From Burkholderia puraquae (lineage in GTDB: Bacteria; Pseudomonadota; Gammaproteobacteria; Burkholderiales; Burkholderiaceae): a DNA stretch of 64,000 nucleotides. Within the stretch, counting starts at the first letter, position 1; every line of letters begins with the position of its first letter. The position numbers and the translations under genes were made by a program. This document shows positions 1-7,805 of the stretch, one piece after another. A model generated the notes under the pieces. That model was not told the DNA's origin and did no database searches. It worked only from the letters and a program-made list of their open reading frames with translations. The stretch lies in assembly GCF_002099195.1 (NCBI RefSeq), contig NZ_NBYX01000001.1, forward strand, positions 370,062-434,061. The letters are read 5' to 3'.

Positions 1-184
1 TGCCCCACGTCAGGTGGACCTGTTCGGGCGTGCCGTCCGGGTTCGGCGCGGCGGCCCTGGCTGCCGCGAGGCCGCCGGCGGCGGTGGCGAGGCCGGATAC
101 GCCGGCGAGTTTCAGGAAGCCGCGACGCGAGACGGACGCGGCCGGCTCGTTCGGCTGGATCGGGGAGTTGTCCTGGTTCGACAT
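1..184 (-). CDS. Purple acid phosphatase-like metallophosphoesterase, N-terminal part (partial)
   Basis: The reading frame starts at an ATG (bases 184-182, reverse strand) and is still open at the window edge, so only 61 codons are visible. Residues 19-25 read SRRGFLK, followed by an Ala/Gly-rich hydrophobic stretch to about residue 48; this is a Tat signal peptide, so the protein is probably exported folded with its metals bound. The mature part begins with GTPEQVHLTWG, which resembles the start of the purple acid phosphatase N-terminal (fibronectin-like) domain. Members hydrolyse phosphoesters in the periplasm. The metal-binding catalytic domain lies outside the window, so the call rests on the signal peptide and one motif. 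It is divergent from the YXWXXGHW gene at 508. Confidence 0.6.
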   Translation of the reverse strand, partial: MSNQDNSPIQPNEPAASVSRRGFLKLAGVSGLATAAGGLAAARAAAPNPDGTPEQVHLTWG

Positions 185-416
185 GGTCGGTGTTTTCGTG
201 GGTGGAGACGCGAAATGCGGAACCGCCCGGCCGTGCGTGTGCGCGGCCGGGGCGTGGGCCGGAAACGAGCGGGATCCCGGTGGCAAGCATTGTCGGAGGG
301 CAGTTTTGCCGGGTTGTGACAGCACGGCGACCCCGCGCGAGCGTTGGCATATGCCCGGGCTTGCGCATCGCGGCACCCGGACTGCGCGGACGCGCATCCG
401 AGGCGGCTGAAATTTA

Positions 417-460
417 TTTGCCGGCATCGCGACGGATTCGGTTCTCCCGCGCCGTTTAAC
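417..460 (+). promoter_or_regulatory. Candidate ECF-type promoter, copy 1
   Basis: Bases 417-438 read TTTGCC-N6-GCGACGGATT, and GTTTAAC follows at 454-460. The same 22-base pattern with the same internal spacing recurs at 4263-4284, followed by GTTAAAC. The spacing from GGATT to GTT is 14-15 bases, which suits an ECF sigma promoter. It lies 48-91 bases upstream of the YXWXXGHW gene at 508. Assigning it to the sigma factor encoded near 1.2-1.8 kb is inference from proximity. Confidence 0.35.
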
Positions 461-507
461 GCATGAACGGCCGCCTCCGGTCGATACTTGCTACTTCGGA
501 GTCTTTC

Positions 508-807
508 ATGAAGCTTTCCACTCCATTGCGGTTTGCCGCGGCATGCGTGGCCGCGCTGGCTGCGTCCGCCGCCTTTGCGCAGGCCGTCATCGTCGCGCCT
601 TACGCGCCGCCGGCGCCTCGCGTCGAAGTGATGCCGGCGCCGCGCGCGGGCTACGTGTGGGACCAGGGCCACTGGCACTGGCGGCAGGGCCGCTACGTCT
701 GGATTCCGGGCCACTGGCAAGTGGTTCGCGTCGGTTATCACTGGGTGCCCGGCCACTGGGCCGCGCGCGGCCCGGCCTGGCGCTGGGTTCCGGGCCACTG
801 GGCCTGA
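508..807 (+). CDS. Exported YXWXXGHW-repeat protein
   Basis: A 99-residue protein with a Sec signal peptide (hydrophobic core near residues 9-24, cut after AFA). The mature part carries four to five copies of the repeat Y-x-W-x-x-G-H-W: YVWDQGHWHW, YVWIPGHW, YHWVPGHW, WRWVPGHW. Such short Trp/His-rich repeats are typical of small envelope proteins of Burkholderia; no biochemical role is established. The ATG at 508 is chosen because GGAG lies 7 bases upstream and a signal peptide starts exactly there; an upstream in-frame ATG at 463 would spoil the signal peptide. A related lipoprotein lies at 6946. Confidence 0.8.
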   Translation: MKLSTPLRFAAACVAALAASAAFAQAVIVAPYAPPAPRVEVMPAPRAGYVWDQGHWHWRQGRYVWIPGHWQVVRVGYHWVPGHWAARGPAWRWVPGHWA

Positions 808-877
808 TGCGCACGCCGCCGCACGGCACGCGGTGCCGGCGCGGCGGCGCCTTTCCGCAACGTCATGAGTCGCAGCC

Positions 878-991
878 ATGCCTTTTCGAACCGTGGTGAT
901 ACTGGCGGCCGCAGCCATCGTGCTGGCCGGCTGTGTCGTGGTGCCGGCGCGTCCGGTGTATTACCGGCCCGCGCCGGTCGTCGTATATTGA
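878..991 (+). CDS. Very small lipoprotein (37 residues)
   Basis: This short frame encodes MPFRTVVILAAAAIVLAGC followed by a Val/Pro/Tyr-rich tail ending in PAPVVVY. The lipobox LAGC at residues 16-19 predicts cleavage before Cys19, leaving a 19-residue lipid-anchored peptide. The Tyr/Pro-rich tail (VYYRPAP) resembles tails of other tiny Burkholderia lipoproteins. It lies between the YXWXXGHW gene and the sigma-factor operon. The function is unknown. The lipobox and signal peptide are clear, but the shine-dalgarno region is weak. Confidence 0.55.
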   Translation: MPFRTVVILAAAAIVLAGCVVVPARPVYYRPAPVVVY

Positions 992-1177
992 GCGCGCCGG
1001 CTGCCGGTCACGCGAACGCGAACGCGAGCGGGCAGCCGGCACCCTACCGAAACGATCGACACGATCGCCATGCGGCCTGAAACGGATGCCGATGAAACGG
1101 ACCTTGCCGAGGCCGTGCGCGATGCGTGCGGCAATCCCGAACCGCCGGTGCGGCGGGGCCGGGTAATGGCGCGGCGC

Positions 1178-1834
1178 ATGCAAGGAGAGCACGACGATGA
1201 GCTTCAGTCTGCCGGCGGGCGCATCAACGATCGCGCCGCGGCACAGACGCGCGATGCGCTGGAGCGCCCCGCGTTGAGCGAAGGCGATCCGGACGCGGCA
1301 CTGGTCGCACGGGTCGGCGCGCGCGACGCGTCGGCCGTGCGCATGCTCGTCGCGCGCAAGCTGCCGCGGCTGCTCGCACTCGCGACACGCATGCTCGGCG
1401 ACCGCACGGAAGCCGAGGACGTCGCACAGGAGACGTTCTTGCGGATCTGGAAACAGGCGCCGGGCTGGCGTGAAGGCGAGGCACGGTTCGACACGTGGCT
1501 GCATCGCGTCGTGCTGAACCTGTGCTACGACCGCTTGCGCGGCCGCCGCGAGGAACCGGTCGACGTGTTGCCCGACGTGCCCGATCCGCAACCGGAGCCG
1601 GCCACCCGTGCGGAGGCCCGCTCGCGCGACGCGCGCGTGCGGCAGGCGCTCGCGGCGTTGCCGGCGCGGCAGCGCGAAGCGCTCGTGCTCCAGTACTATC
1701 AGGAAATGTCGAACGTGGAAGCGGCCAACCTGATGGGCATTACCGTCGACGCGCTGGAAAGCCTGCTCGCGCGTGCGCGGCGAAACTTGCGCGCGCAACT
1801 GGCTGGCGACTCACCTAGCGAGGACATCCGATGA
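1178..1834 (+). CDS. ECF-family RNA polymerase sigma factor
   Basis: Region 2 is recognisable (LVARKLPRLLALATRMLGD, then EAEDVAQETFLRIWKQAPGW and the FDTWLHRVVLNLCYDRLR helix), followed by region 4 (ALAALPARQREALVLQYYQE and a helix-turn-helix ending LARARRNLRAQL). Such factors direct RNA polymerase to stress promoters and are usually held by a membrane anti-sigma factor. The conserved part starts near base 1290. The start is uncertain: in-frame candidates are ATG 1070, ATG 1178 and TTG 1274. The TTG gives 186 residues, the normal family length, and overlaps the stop of a small ORF; 1178 is a compromise. The gene overlaps its partner by ATGA at 1831. Confidence 0.85.
   Translation: MQGEHDDELQSAGGRINDRAAAQTRDALERPALSEGDPDAALVARVGARDASAVRMLVARKLPRLLALATRMLGDRTEAEDVAQETFLRIWKQAPGWREGEARFDTWLHRVVLNLCYDRLRGRREEPVDVLPDVPDPQPEPATRAEARSRDARVRQALAALPARQREALVLQYYQEMSNVEAANLMGITVDALESLLARARRNLRAQLAGDSPSEDIR
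1197..1277 (+). CDS. Possible 26-codon leader ORF coupled to the sigma factor
   Basis: An ATG at 1197 follows AAGGAGAG with good spacing and opens a 26-codon frame ending at a TGA (1275-1277) that overlaps a TTG codon (1274-1276) in the sigma-factor frame, as TTGA. The TTG codon sits where an ECF sigma factor would be expected to begin. This could be a leader peptide that couples translation to the sigma gene, or the good ribosome site may simply reflect a small frame error in the upstream part of the gene. The peptide has no recognisable family. Confidence 0.25.
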   Translation: MSFSLPAGASTIAPRHRRAMRWSAPR

Positions 1835-2247
1835 CACCCGAACGATTTCGTACCATCGTCGCCGCGTACGGCTCGGATGCGCGGCGCTGGCCGGACGGCG
1901 AGCGCGCGGCCGCCGAGGCATGGGCGCGTGCGCATCCGGGCGATGCATTGGCAGCGCTGGACGATGCCGCCGAACTCGATGCGTGGCTCGCCAACGATAC
2001 GGTCGCACCGCCCGCACCGGCGCTCGTCGAGCGCATCGTCGCGACGGCGCCCGCACCGCGGCGTGCGCGGCGGCGGGGCGCCGTGTGGTGGTCGGGCGCG
2101 GCATTCGCGGGCGTGGGCCTGGCCGGCGCGCTCGCGGGCGCGGTGGCCGTGTCGATGCTGATGCTCGGCAGCGTGCCGCCTTCGCACGAGCCGGGCTATC
2201 TGACAACGACGTTCGGCGGACCGAGCGTGGACTGGAGTGATGAATGA
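1831..2247 (+). CDS. Probable anti-sigma factor, single-pass membrane protein
   Basis: A 138-residue protein whose first codon overlaps the sigma-factor stop (ATGA, 1831-1834). Residues 1-85 are soluble and cytoplasmic by prediction, with a run of basic residues (RRARRRG) just before one membrane helix near residues 90-112, and about 25 residues follow outside. This topology, together with the position directly after an ECF sigma gene, is typical of anti-sigma factors. No zinc-binding HxxxCxxC motif is present, so it is not a ZAS-type protein. It overlaps the next gene by four bases (2244-2247), making a three-gene coupled operon. Confidence 0.65.
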   Translation: MTPERFRTIVAAYGSDARRWPDGERAAAEAWARAHPGDALAALDDAAELDAWLANDTVAPPAPALVERIVATAPAPRRARRRGAVWWSGAAFAGVGLAGALAGAVAVSMLMLGSVPPSHEPGYLTTTFGGPSVDWSDE

Positions 2248-2747
2248 GTGAGCGTGGCTGGAAATTCATCCTCGTCGGTTCGGTCGTGCTGAACGTATTC
2301 ATGCTCGGCGCGATCGGCGGCGGCGCGTATCAATGGTTCTCGACGCATCGTGACCTGCGGGCCGCGGGCGGACCTGCGTCGCACACCGCGTTGCGTTTCG
2401 CCGCGGACGAATTGCCGGACGCGCGACAGCAGGAATTCGTCGCGGCACTGAAGGCGGCGCGCAAGGACGGCCGCGATTTCGTGCGGGAAGCGCGCGACGA
2501 CCGGATCACCGTGCTGGATCTGCTCGCCGCGCCGCAATTCGATCGTGCGGCGATCGACGCCGCGCTTGACCGCACGCGCGCGGCCGATACCGCGCTGCGT
2601 GCGCAGGTCGAGCGCAGCGTCGTCGATTTCGCGGCGACGCTGACGCCGGACGAACGTGCGAAGTTCGTCGACGGGTTGCGGCGCAGCGGTAACTGGCGGC
2701 TGCCGCCGAAGTGGCAGAAGAAGCAGGGCGACACCGGGCGTCAGTAG
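2244..2747 (+). CDS. CnrR/Spy-like periplasmic heavy-metal sensor protein
   Basis: A 167-residue protein with an N-terminal membrane anchor (residues 8-30) and a periplasmic helical domain. The pattern of helices with Leu-Pro-DARQQEF, ALKAARKDGRDFVREAR and LTPDERAKFVDGLRR matches the metal-resistance/CnrR family, whose members sit in the periplasm and tell an anti-sigma factor about metal or envelope stress. Here it is the third gene of the sigma/anti-sigma operon, overlapping by ATGA, exactly the CnrYXH type of arrangement although in a different order. The His/Met ligands of true CnrR are not obvious, so the signal sensed may be envelope stress rather than nickel or cobalt. Confidence 0.7.
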   Translation: MSERGWKFILVGSVVLNVFMLGAIGGGAYQWFSTHRDLRAAGGPASHTALRFAADELPDARQQEFVAALKAARKDGRDFVREARDDRITVLDLLAAPQFDRAAIDAALDRTRAADTALRAQVERSVVDFAATLTPDERAKFVDGLRRSGNWRLPPKWQKKQGDTGRQ

Positions 2748-2893
2748 GCAAACGCCGCGTGGGCGACGCGCGGCAGCGTGGCTTTTCAGCGATGCGCAAC
2801 GCATACGCTGAAGGCTGATCGATTACGCTTGCAGGCAGGCTTCAGCGAGGGATCGCAAGGGGCAACCGCGACTGCGTTACGCGGCGGGCAGGT

Positions 2894-3751
2894 TCAACGT
2901 GCAAGCATCCACGCGGAGATCGCGTCGACCACGCCGTTCTCCAGGCCATTGAAGCCGTGATAGGCAAACGCTTCGCATGGATCGCCTCGCGACGTGCCAC
3001 CCGACACGATCATCAGGTCGGCCTTCGGCGACTGGTCGAGCTTCTTCATCAGCGTATCCGTTTCGGATACCGGACAATGCCTGCAGCCGTCTTTCTCGTG
3101 ATGAACGACGAGTACCGGAATCCTGAGGCTGGCAAGGTTCATGTCCGTGACCGCGGTCCCCCCTCGATCTTCGCGGAGGATGGTGGATGTCAGCACGATA
3201 CCGTCGGGCCCGCCGCCACCGGCCAGCGCAATGGCGATTGCAGCGGCGGACTGGGTGCCGCGGCTCGTCCCGACCAGCCAGACCGGTACGTGCAGTTGCT
3301 CCCTCAACCACGCGATCACGGCACGTGCATCGTCGGCATGTTCCTTCGAGAGCCGAAAGCCGTTGAGATAGGGCGCGGATTGCCGGTCGCTCGGTGCGTC
3401 GACGACCGCGACGGCGATGCCGTCATTCACGAACTGCTGTCGGGTGCGGACGAGAAAGTTGCCGGCGCCCCATCCGAATTGTCCGGACGGGGCCAGTTGC
3501 AGCCCGCCGTGTCCGCCGGCATAAAGAATGGCCGCGACCTTCGGCGCATCCGGCGCGATGAAGAGAAACCGCTGAGTGACCCCGGGACGGGTCGGAATGT
3601 CGACGATCCTGGGCTGACGCTGCGCGTGAGCGGGATAGCCGTGCAGCGTCAACGCGACGGCAAGCAGCCACGCGGTTGTCCAGCGCGAAGGCGGGCGCAT
3701 CGAACGGAAGAATCGAAATCGCGCGCGCAAGCTGACGGGAGGATGGGTCAT
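2894..3751 (-). CDS. Exported alpha/beta-hydrolase
   Basis: A 285-residue protein with a basic N terminus, a hydrophobic segment near residues 27-40 and a signal-peptidase-like site (AHAQ). The fold is an alpha/beta hydrolase: oxyanion-side segment ILYAGGHGGL, nucleophile elbow GTSRGT (Ser), acid region VVHHEKDGCRHCP and a late His in FAYHGFNG. The Cys pair around CRHC and a further Cys (GDPCEAF) could form periplasmic disulphides. The substrate is unknown. The first ATG gives a long n-region; an internal ATG at codon 18 would give a classic signal peptide. It faces away from the sigma operon and has no obvious partner. Confidence 0.7.
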   Translation of the reverse strand: MTHPPVSLRARFRFFRSMRPPSRWTTAWLLAVALTLHGYPAHAQRQPRIVDIPTRPGVTQRFLFIAPDAPKVAAILYAGGHGGLQLAPSGQFGWGAGNFLVRTRQQFVNDGIAVAVVDAPSDRQSAPYLNGFRLSKEHADDARAVIAWLREQLHVPVWLVGTSRGTQSAAAIAIALAGGGGPDGIVLTSTILREDRGGTAVTDMNLASLRIPVLVVHHEKDGCRHCPVSETDTLMKKLDQSPKADLMIVSGGTSRGDPCEAFAYHGFNGLENGVVDAISAWMLAR

Positions 3752-3889
3752 CGTAGCGGTGGCCGGCGCATTCCACGGTGGCAGGCCGGAATGCGGCAGC
3801 TTCTCCTGGTCATGGTAGTGGCGCCACGTCGACGCGATGCGTGACGAGCGATGGCCGCCCGAACGGTCGTCTTCCTGCCGGCGCAGCGC

Positions 3890-4037
3890 TCAATGCGATT
3901 CGACGAACTGAACGATTTCGCCGTGGTCCCGCATGAGGTTGAGCGCGTCGCCCTTCAGGCGAACGTCGTTACACGAGTCTAGATCGCTTTCCGGGAAGGG
4001 CAAGGTCGTGGCGGCGTCGTTGCAGCAAGCAGGGATT
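3890..4037 (-). pseudogene. Unidentified 3' gene remnant
   Basis: The reverse strand carries an open segment without a usable start that ends at a TGA (3892-3890). Its last 30 codons, reading DVRLKGDALNLMRDHGEIV then QFVESH, have strongly GC-biased third positions like the real genes around it, whereas the DNA further upstream does not. This looks like the 3' end of a decayed or truncated gene. The family is not recognised. The rest of the 3752-4332 gap holds only the promoter-like motif at 4263. Confidence 0.22.
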
Positions 4038-4262
4038 CACCGATTCCGGGTTTCCGTCGGCGATCGTGCTCGATCCGGGCCGGTCAGGTTGGCGAAAGCC
4101 TTTCATCTGGATTTCGACGCATGCCCGGCCTCCGGCAACGCACGAGGCCGCGATACGGCGGCGGAGCGATCCTCCGATTCGCTGCATTCGCCGGTCGAAT
4201 TCGCGATGGACGTTCAAACGACAACACGCAGGCATTCAAGGCCGCGCGAAACCCCCGAAATA

Positions 4263-4305
4263 TTTGCCTTCCCGGCGACGGATTTTCCGCCGACCGACGT
4301 TAAAC
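4263..4305 (+). promoter_or_regulatory. Candidate ECF-type promoter, copy 2
   Basis: TTTGCC-N6-GCGACGGATT occupies 4263-4284 and GTTAAAC occupies 4299-4305. The pattern matches 16 fixed positions of the motif at 417-438 with identical internal spacing. It lies 28-70 bases upstream of the DUF1800 gene start at 4333, a good promoter distance. It therefore may drive the DUF1800-DUF1501 pair. Control by the sigma factor encoded at 1.2-1.8 kb is inferred only. Confidence 0.35.
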
Positions 4306-4332
4306 ACGGGTACGCATCGCGAGAGCCCCGTC

Positions 4333-5727
4333 ATGGACCACCCGAACGACATCACACCGGCCGCCATCGCACTGAACCGCTTCGGCCTCGGCGCGCGGGC
4401 CGACGAAGCGCCGCCTGCCGACCCGAAGGCGGCGCTCGTCGCGCAATTCGACCGTTACGACGCGCGGCCGGCCGCGTGGGCCGGCGAGCCCGACGCGGTG
4501 GCGCTCGCAACGCGCTTCGCGGACATACGCAACGCGATGACCGGCAACGATCCGGCAACGAAGCGCGCGACCGGGCAGTCGATCCGGCGTGACGGCAACG
4601 ACACGTATCGCAGTGCCGTCGTCGCGCGGCTGAACAGTGCGCTGAACACGCCCGCGCCGTTCGTCGAGCGTCTCGTGCATTTCTGGGCGAACCATTTCGC
4701 CGTGTCGGTCGACAAGGGGCCGGTGGCCGCTTACGCAGGCGCGTTCGAACGCGACGCGATCCGTCCGCACGTGCTCGGCCGTTTCGAGGACATGCTGGTT
4801 GCCGTCGAGCAGCATCCCGCGATGCAGTTCTTCCTCGACCAGGCGCGCTCGGTCGGCCCCGACAGCCCGGCCGCGCTGCGTGCCGAAGCACGCAATCCGT
4901 CGGCCAGGCGCGGGCTCAACGAGAATCTCGCGCGCGAAATCATGGAACTGCACACGCTCGGCGTACGCACGGGTTACACGCAGGCCGACGTGACGGAATT
5001 CGCGCGCGCGCTGACCGGCTGGAGCATCGCCGGCGGGCGCGGCCCGCAGCCCGGCGATGCGGCGCCCGGCGCGTTCGTGTTCCGCCCGAAACTGCACGAG
5101 CCCGGCGTGCGAACCGTGATGGGGCGCAGCTACGATCAGCCCGGCGAAGCGCAGGCGCGCGCGATCCTGCACGACCTCGCGCGTTCGGATGCGACCGGCC
5201 GGCATATCGCGTTCCAGCTTGCCCGTCATTTCGTCGCCGACAATCCGCCGCCCGCGCTGACCGACCGGCTGGCCCGCGCGTTCGACGCAAGCGGCGGCGA
5301 TTTGCCGACCGTCTATCGCGCGCTCGTCGATGCGCCCGATGCGTGGTCGCCGGTCAACCGCAAGTTCAAGACGCCGTGGGAGTGGGCCGTGTCGTCGCTG
5401 CGCGGACTCGGCTGGCACGACACGGGGGACCTGAAGGCCGCGCCGCTGCTTGCGCAGCTCGGCCAGCCGGTGTGGCGGCCCGGCTCGCCGGCCGGTTACG
5501 ACGACGTTGCCGCGAGCTGGGCCGCGCCCGACGCGCTCGTGCGCCGCGTCGAGCTTGCGCAGCGGCTGGCCGCGCGCACGGGCGACCGGCTCGACCCGCG
5601 CACGCTCGGCAACACGCTGCTCGCCGGCTCGTTGAGCGCACCGACGGCGACCGCGCTGTCGCGCGCCGAAAGCGCGACCACGTCGCTCGCGCTGCTGCTC
5701 ATATCGCCCGATTTCCAACGGAGATGA
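4333..5727 (+). CDS. DUF1800 family protein
   Basis: A 464-residue protein of the DUF1800 family. Typical sequence is the opening ALNRFGLGARADE, then the helical core with FVERLVHFWANHFAVSVDKG, GLNENLAREIMELHTLGV and YTQADVTEFARALTGWSI. The family is almost always encoded directly before a DUF1501 protein, as here (next gene starts 3 bases after this stop). Its function is not established; proposed links are to extracytoplasmic or surface proteins. The ATG at 4333 is chosen because the homologous region begins there; the frame runs open further upstream without coding character. Confidence 0.85.
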   Translation: MDHPNDITPAAIALNRFGLGARADEAPPADPKAALVAQFDRYDARPAAWAGEPDAVALATRFADIRNAMTGNDPATKRATGQSIRRDGNDTYRSAVVARLNSALNTPAPFVERLVHFWANHFAVSVDKGPVAAYAGAFERDAIRPHVLGRFEDMLVAVEQHPAMQFFLDQARSVGPDSPAALRAEARNPSARRGLNENLAREIMELHTLGVRTGYTQADVTEFARALTGWSIAGGRGPQPGDAAPGAFVFRPKLHEPGVRTVMGRSYDQPGEAQARAILHDLARSDATGRHIAFQLARHFVADNPPPALTDRLARAFDASGGDLPTVYRALVDAPDAWSPVNRKFKTPWEWAVSSLRGLGWHDTGDLKAAPLLAQLGQPVWRPGSPAGYDDVAASWAAPDALVRRVELAQRLAARTGDRLDPRTLGNTLLAGSLSAPTATALSRAESATTSLALLLISPDFQRR

Positions 5728-5729
5728 CC

Positions 5730-6887
5730 ATGGCCCTGTCCCGCCGACAATTCCTGAGCGTGGCCGCCGCCGGCGCAGGCGCGATCCTCGTCGCGCCGCG
5801 GATCGTGTTCGCGAACGTCGAGACCGATCGGCGCTTCGTGTTCGTGATCCAGCGCGGCGCGGCCGACGGCCTGAACATCGTCGTCCCGTATGCCGAGCCC
5901 GCGTATGCGTCGCTGCGCGGTTCGCTCGCGATCGACACGGCGGCTGCCACGCGGCTCGACGGCACGTTCGCGCTGCATCCGTCGCTCGTGCAGACCGCGC
6001 AGTTGTACCGCGACGGGCAGGCGCTGTTCGTCCACGCGATCGCGTCGCCGTATCGCGACCGCTCGCATTTCGACGGCCAGAACGTGCTCGAGACGGGCGG
6101 CCGCACGCCGTACCAGGTGAAGGACGGCTGGCTGAACCGGCTCGCCGCGCTGCTGCCGGCCACGCGCGAAAGCGCGATCGCGTTCGCGCCGACCGTGCCG
6201 CTCGCGTTGCGCGGCACCGTGCAGGCCGCGTCGTACGCGCCGTCCGGTTTGCCGGCCGCGCCCGACGACCTGCTCGCGCGTGTGTCGGCGCTCTACGAGG
6301 CCGACGCGCAGCTCGGCCCGCTATGGCAATCGGCGATGGACGCGCGCGGCCTCGCCGGCGATGCGCATGCGCGGCAGGATCCGGCGGGCGTCGGCAAGCT
6401 CGCTGCGACGTTTCTCGCGCGCGCCGACGGCCCGCGCATCGCGATGATCGAGACGGGCGGCTGGGACACGCACAGTGCGCAGAATGCACGGCTCACGAAT
6501 CAGCTGAAGGCGCTCGACACGATGCTCGCCGCGTTGCGCGACGGCCTCGGGCCCGCATGGCAGCAGACCACGGTCCTGGTCGCGACCGAGTTCGGCCGCA
6601 CGGCCGCCGCGAACGGCACGGGCGGCACCGATCACGGGCAGGCGTCGGTCGCGATGCTCGCGGGCGGCGCGGTCGCCGGCGGCCGCGTGATTGCCGACTG
6701 GCCCGGGTTGCGGCCGGGCGACCTGTACGAAGGGCGCGACCTGAAACCGACCGCGTCGCTCGACGCGCTGATCGCGGGCGCTGCCGCCGAGAGCCTGCGG
6801 CTCGATCCGCACCGCACCGCGTCCGCGCTGTTCGCGGAAAGCGGGGCGACGCGGCCGATGAGCGGTTTGATTCGCGGCGCCGCATGA
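5730..6887 (+). CDS. DUF1501 family Tat-exported protein
   Basis: A 385-residue protein starting MALSRRQFLS, with twin arginines at residues 5-6 and an Ala/Gly hydrophobic region: a Tat signal. The mature part has the DUF1501 pattern, with an early VFVIQRGAADGLN and PYAEPAY segment, DRSHFDGQNVLETG, a central METGGWDTH-like motif (ETGGWDTHSAQN), ATEFGRTAAANGTGGTDHG and the final GRVIADWPG region. These Asp/His/Glu positions resemble the sulfatase/phosphatase superfamily, so a metal-dependent hydrolase is possible. The ATG at 5730 is six bases after GGAG; an alternative ATG at 5724 overlaps the previous stop. It forms a two-gene operon with the DUF1800 gene. Confidence 0.85.
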   Translation: MALSRRQFLSVAAAGAGAILVAPRIVFANVETDRRFVFVIQRGAADGLNIVVPYAEPAYASLRGSLAIDTAAATRLDGTFALHPSLVQTAQLYRDGQALFVHAIASPYRDRSHFDGQNVLETGGRTPYQVKDGWLNRLAALLPATRESAIAFAPTVPLALRGTVQAASYAPSGLPAAPDDLLARVSALYEADAQLGPLWQSAMDARGLAGDAHARQDPAGVGKLAATFLARADGPRIAMIETGGWDTHSAQNARLTNQLKALDTMLAALRDGLGPAWQQTTVLVATEFGRTAAANGTGGTDHGQASVAMLAGGAVAGGRVIADWPGLRPGDLYEGRDLKPTASLDALIAGAAAESLRLDPHRTASALFAESGATRPMSGLIRGAA

Positions 6888-6945
6888 CGTGAAGCGTTGC
6901 CGCATCGGCAGGGACCCATCCATTACACAAAAGGGAGGATGCAAC

Positions 6946-7167
6946 ATGATGAAGATCCGCTCCGTTTCGCTCGCCGTGCTGGTCGCGGCCAGTGCGACGC
7001 TGATGTCCGCGTGCGTGGTCGAACCCGTGCGGCCGCCGCAGCCGGCGCCGGTCGTCGAGACGCCGCCTCCGATGCCGGCGCCAGGCTATCGCTGGGCGAA
7101 GGGGCATTACCGGTGGGCCGGCAATCACTGGGCGTGGGTGCCCGGGCACTGGGTGGCCGTGTACTGA
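6946..7167 (+). CDS. YXWXXGHW-repeat lipoprotein
   Basis: A 73-residue lipoprotein: signal peptide residues 1-20 with lipobox MSAC (Cys21), a Pro-rich linker (RPPQPAPVVETPPPMPAPG) and three repeats of the YXWXXGHW type (YRWAKGHYRW, HWAWVPGHW). The strong ribosome site GGGAGG lies 7 bases before the first ATG (6946). It is a shorter lipid-anchored relative of the exported protein at 508, and the two bracket the sigma-factor and DUF1800/DUF1501 genes. Function unknown. Confidence 0.8.
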   Translation: MMKIRSVSLAVLVAASATLMSACVVEPVRPPQPAPVVETPPPMPAPGYRWAKGHYRWAGNHWAWVPGHWVAVY

Positions 7168-7180
7168 TCGGGCTTGATGT

Positions 7181-7200
7181 GCCGTGCCGTGCCGTGCCGT
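7181..7200 (+). repeat. Short tandem repeat (GCCGT)x4
   Basis: Four exact copies of GCCGT follow the lipoprotein stop. It lies in a non-coding spacer and could vary in copy number between strains. No function is apparent. Confidence 0.6.
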
Positions 7201-7360
7201 GCGGCGCGGGTGCCGGGACGCGGAGCAGCGTATTGAATTGCGATGCGCGTTGACCTAAGCTGCGGGGTCCCGGCGACGGGCGTCCGGCAACGGGCGTTCC
7301 CGTTCGACCATTACGGCGAGCCGATCCGCGGCCGCCGTTTTCTTCGTTACGGCACCCCCC

Positions 7361-7759
7361 ATGAAAGCATGGCTCGTTGCGCTGGCCGTCGCGGCCGGCA
7401 TCACTGGCGCACACGCTGCGTCGTTCAATTGCGCGAAGGCGTCCACGTTCGTGGAGCACGAAATCTGCGCCAATCCGACGTTGTCGCGTCTCGACGATGC
7501 GCTCAACGCGGATTACCAGCACATGCTCGACGATTTCAGCAACTATCCGGTCGAGGATCCGCCCGAATATCACCAGTTCATGGCGACCCAGAAGGCGTGG
7601 CTGAAGACGCGCAACCGCTGCACCACGACGCAGTGCCTGATCGACAGTTATCGCAAGCGCATCGACGTGTTGTGCAGCCAGATCGACGTGCCCGTGCAAA
7701 GCGACCGCGCGAAATGCCGCAGCAATGGCGGCCTGGGCGGGCTCGAGCTCGCTCGCTGA
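7361..7759 (+). CDS. LprI-like (DUF1311) periplasmic protein
   Basis: A 132-residue protein with a Sec signal peptide (residues 1-19, cut after AHA). The mature part has the LprI/DUF1311 pattern: FNCAKASTFVEHEICANPTL, then LDDALNADYQHML, the QKAWLKTRNRC motif and CLIDSYRKRIDVL, with six conserved-looking cysteines likely in disulphides. The family includes an M. tuberculosis lipoprotein reported to inhibit lysozyme, but most members are uncharacterised. A single gene with no evident operon partner. Confidence 0.8.
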   Translation: MKAWLVALAVAAGITGAHAASFNCAKASTFVEHEICANPTLSRLDDALNADYQHMLDDFSNYPVEDPPEYHQFMATQKAWLKTRNRCTTTQCLIDSYRKRIDVLCSQIDVPVQSDRAKCRSNGGLGGLELAR

Positions 7760-7805
7760 GCGCGGGCGCGTTGCGCGAGCCGGTATCTGTCAGGCCGGTG
7801 CGCGC

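Noticed and set aside
112..918. Long reverse-strand open frame across 112-918
   Set aside because: It is a shadow of other genes in GC-rich DNA; its sequence is Arg/Ala-rich without a family, and it overlaps the Tat-signal gene and the YXWXXGHW gene.
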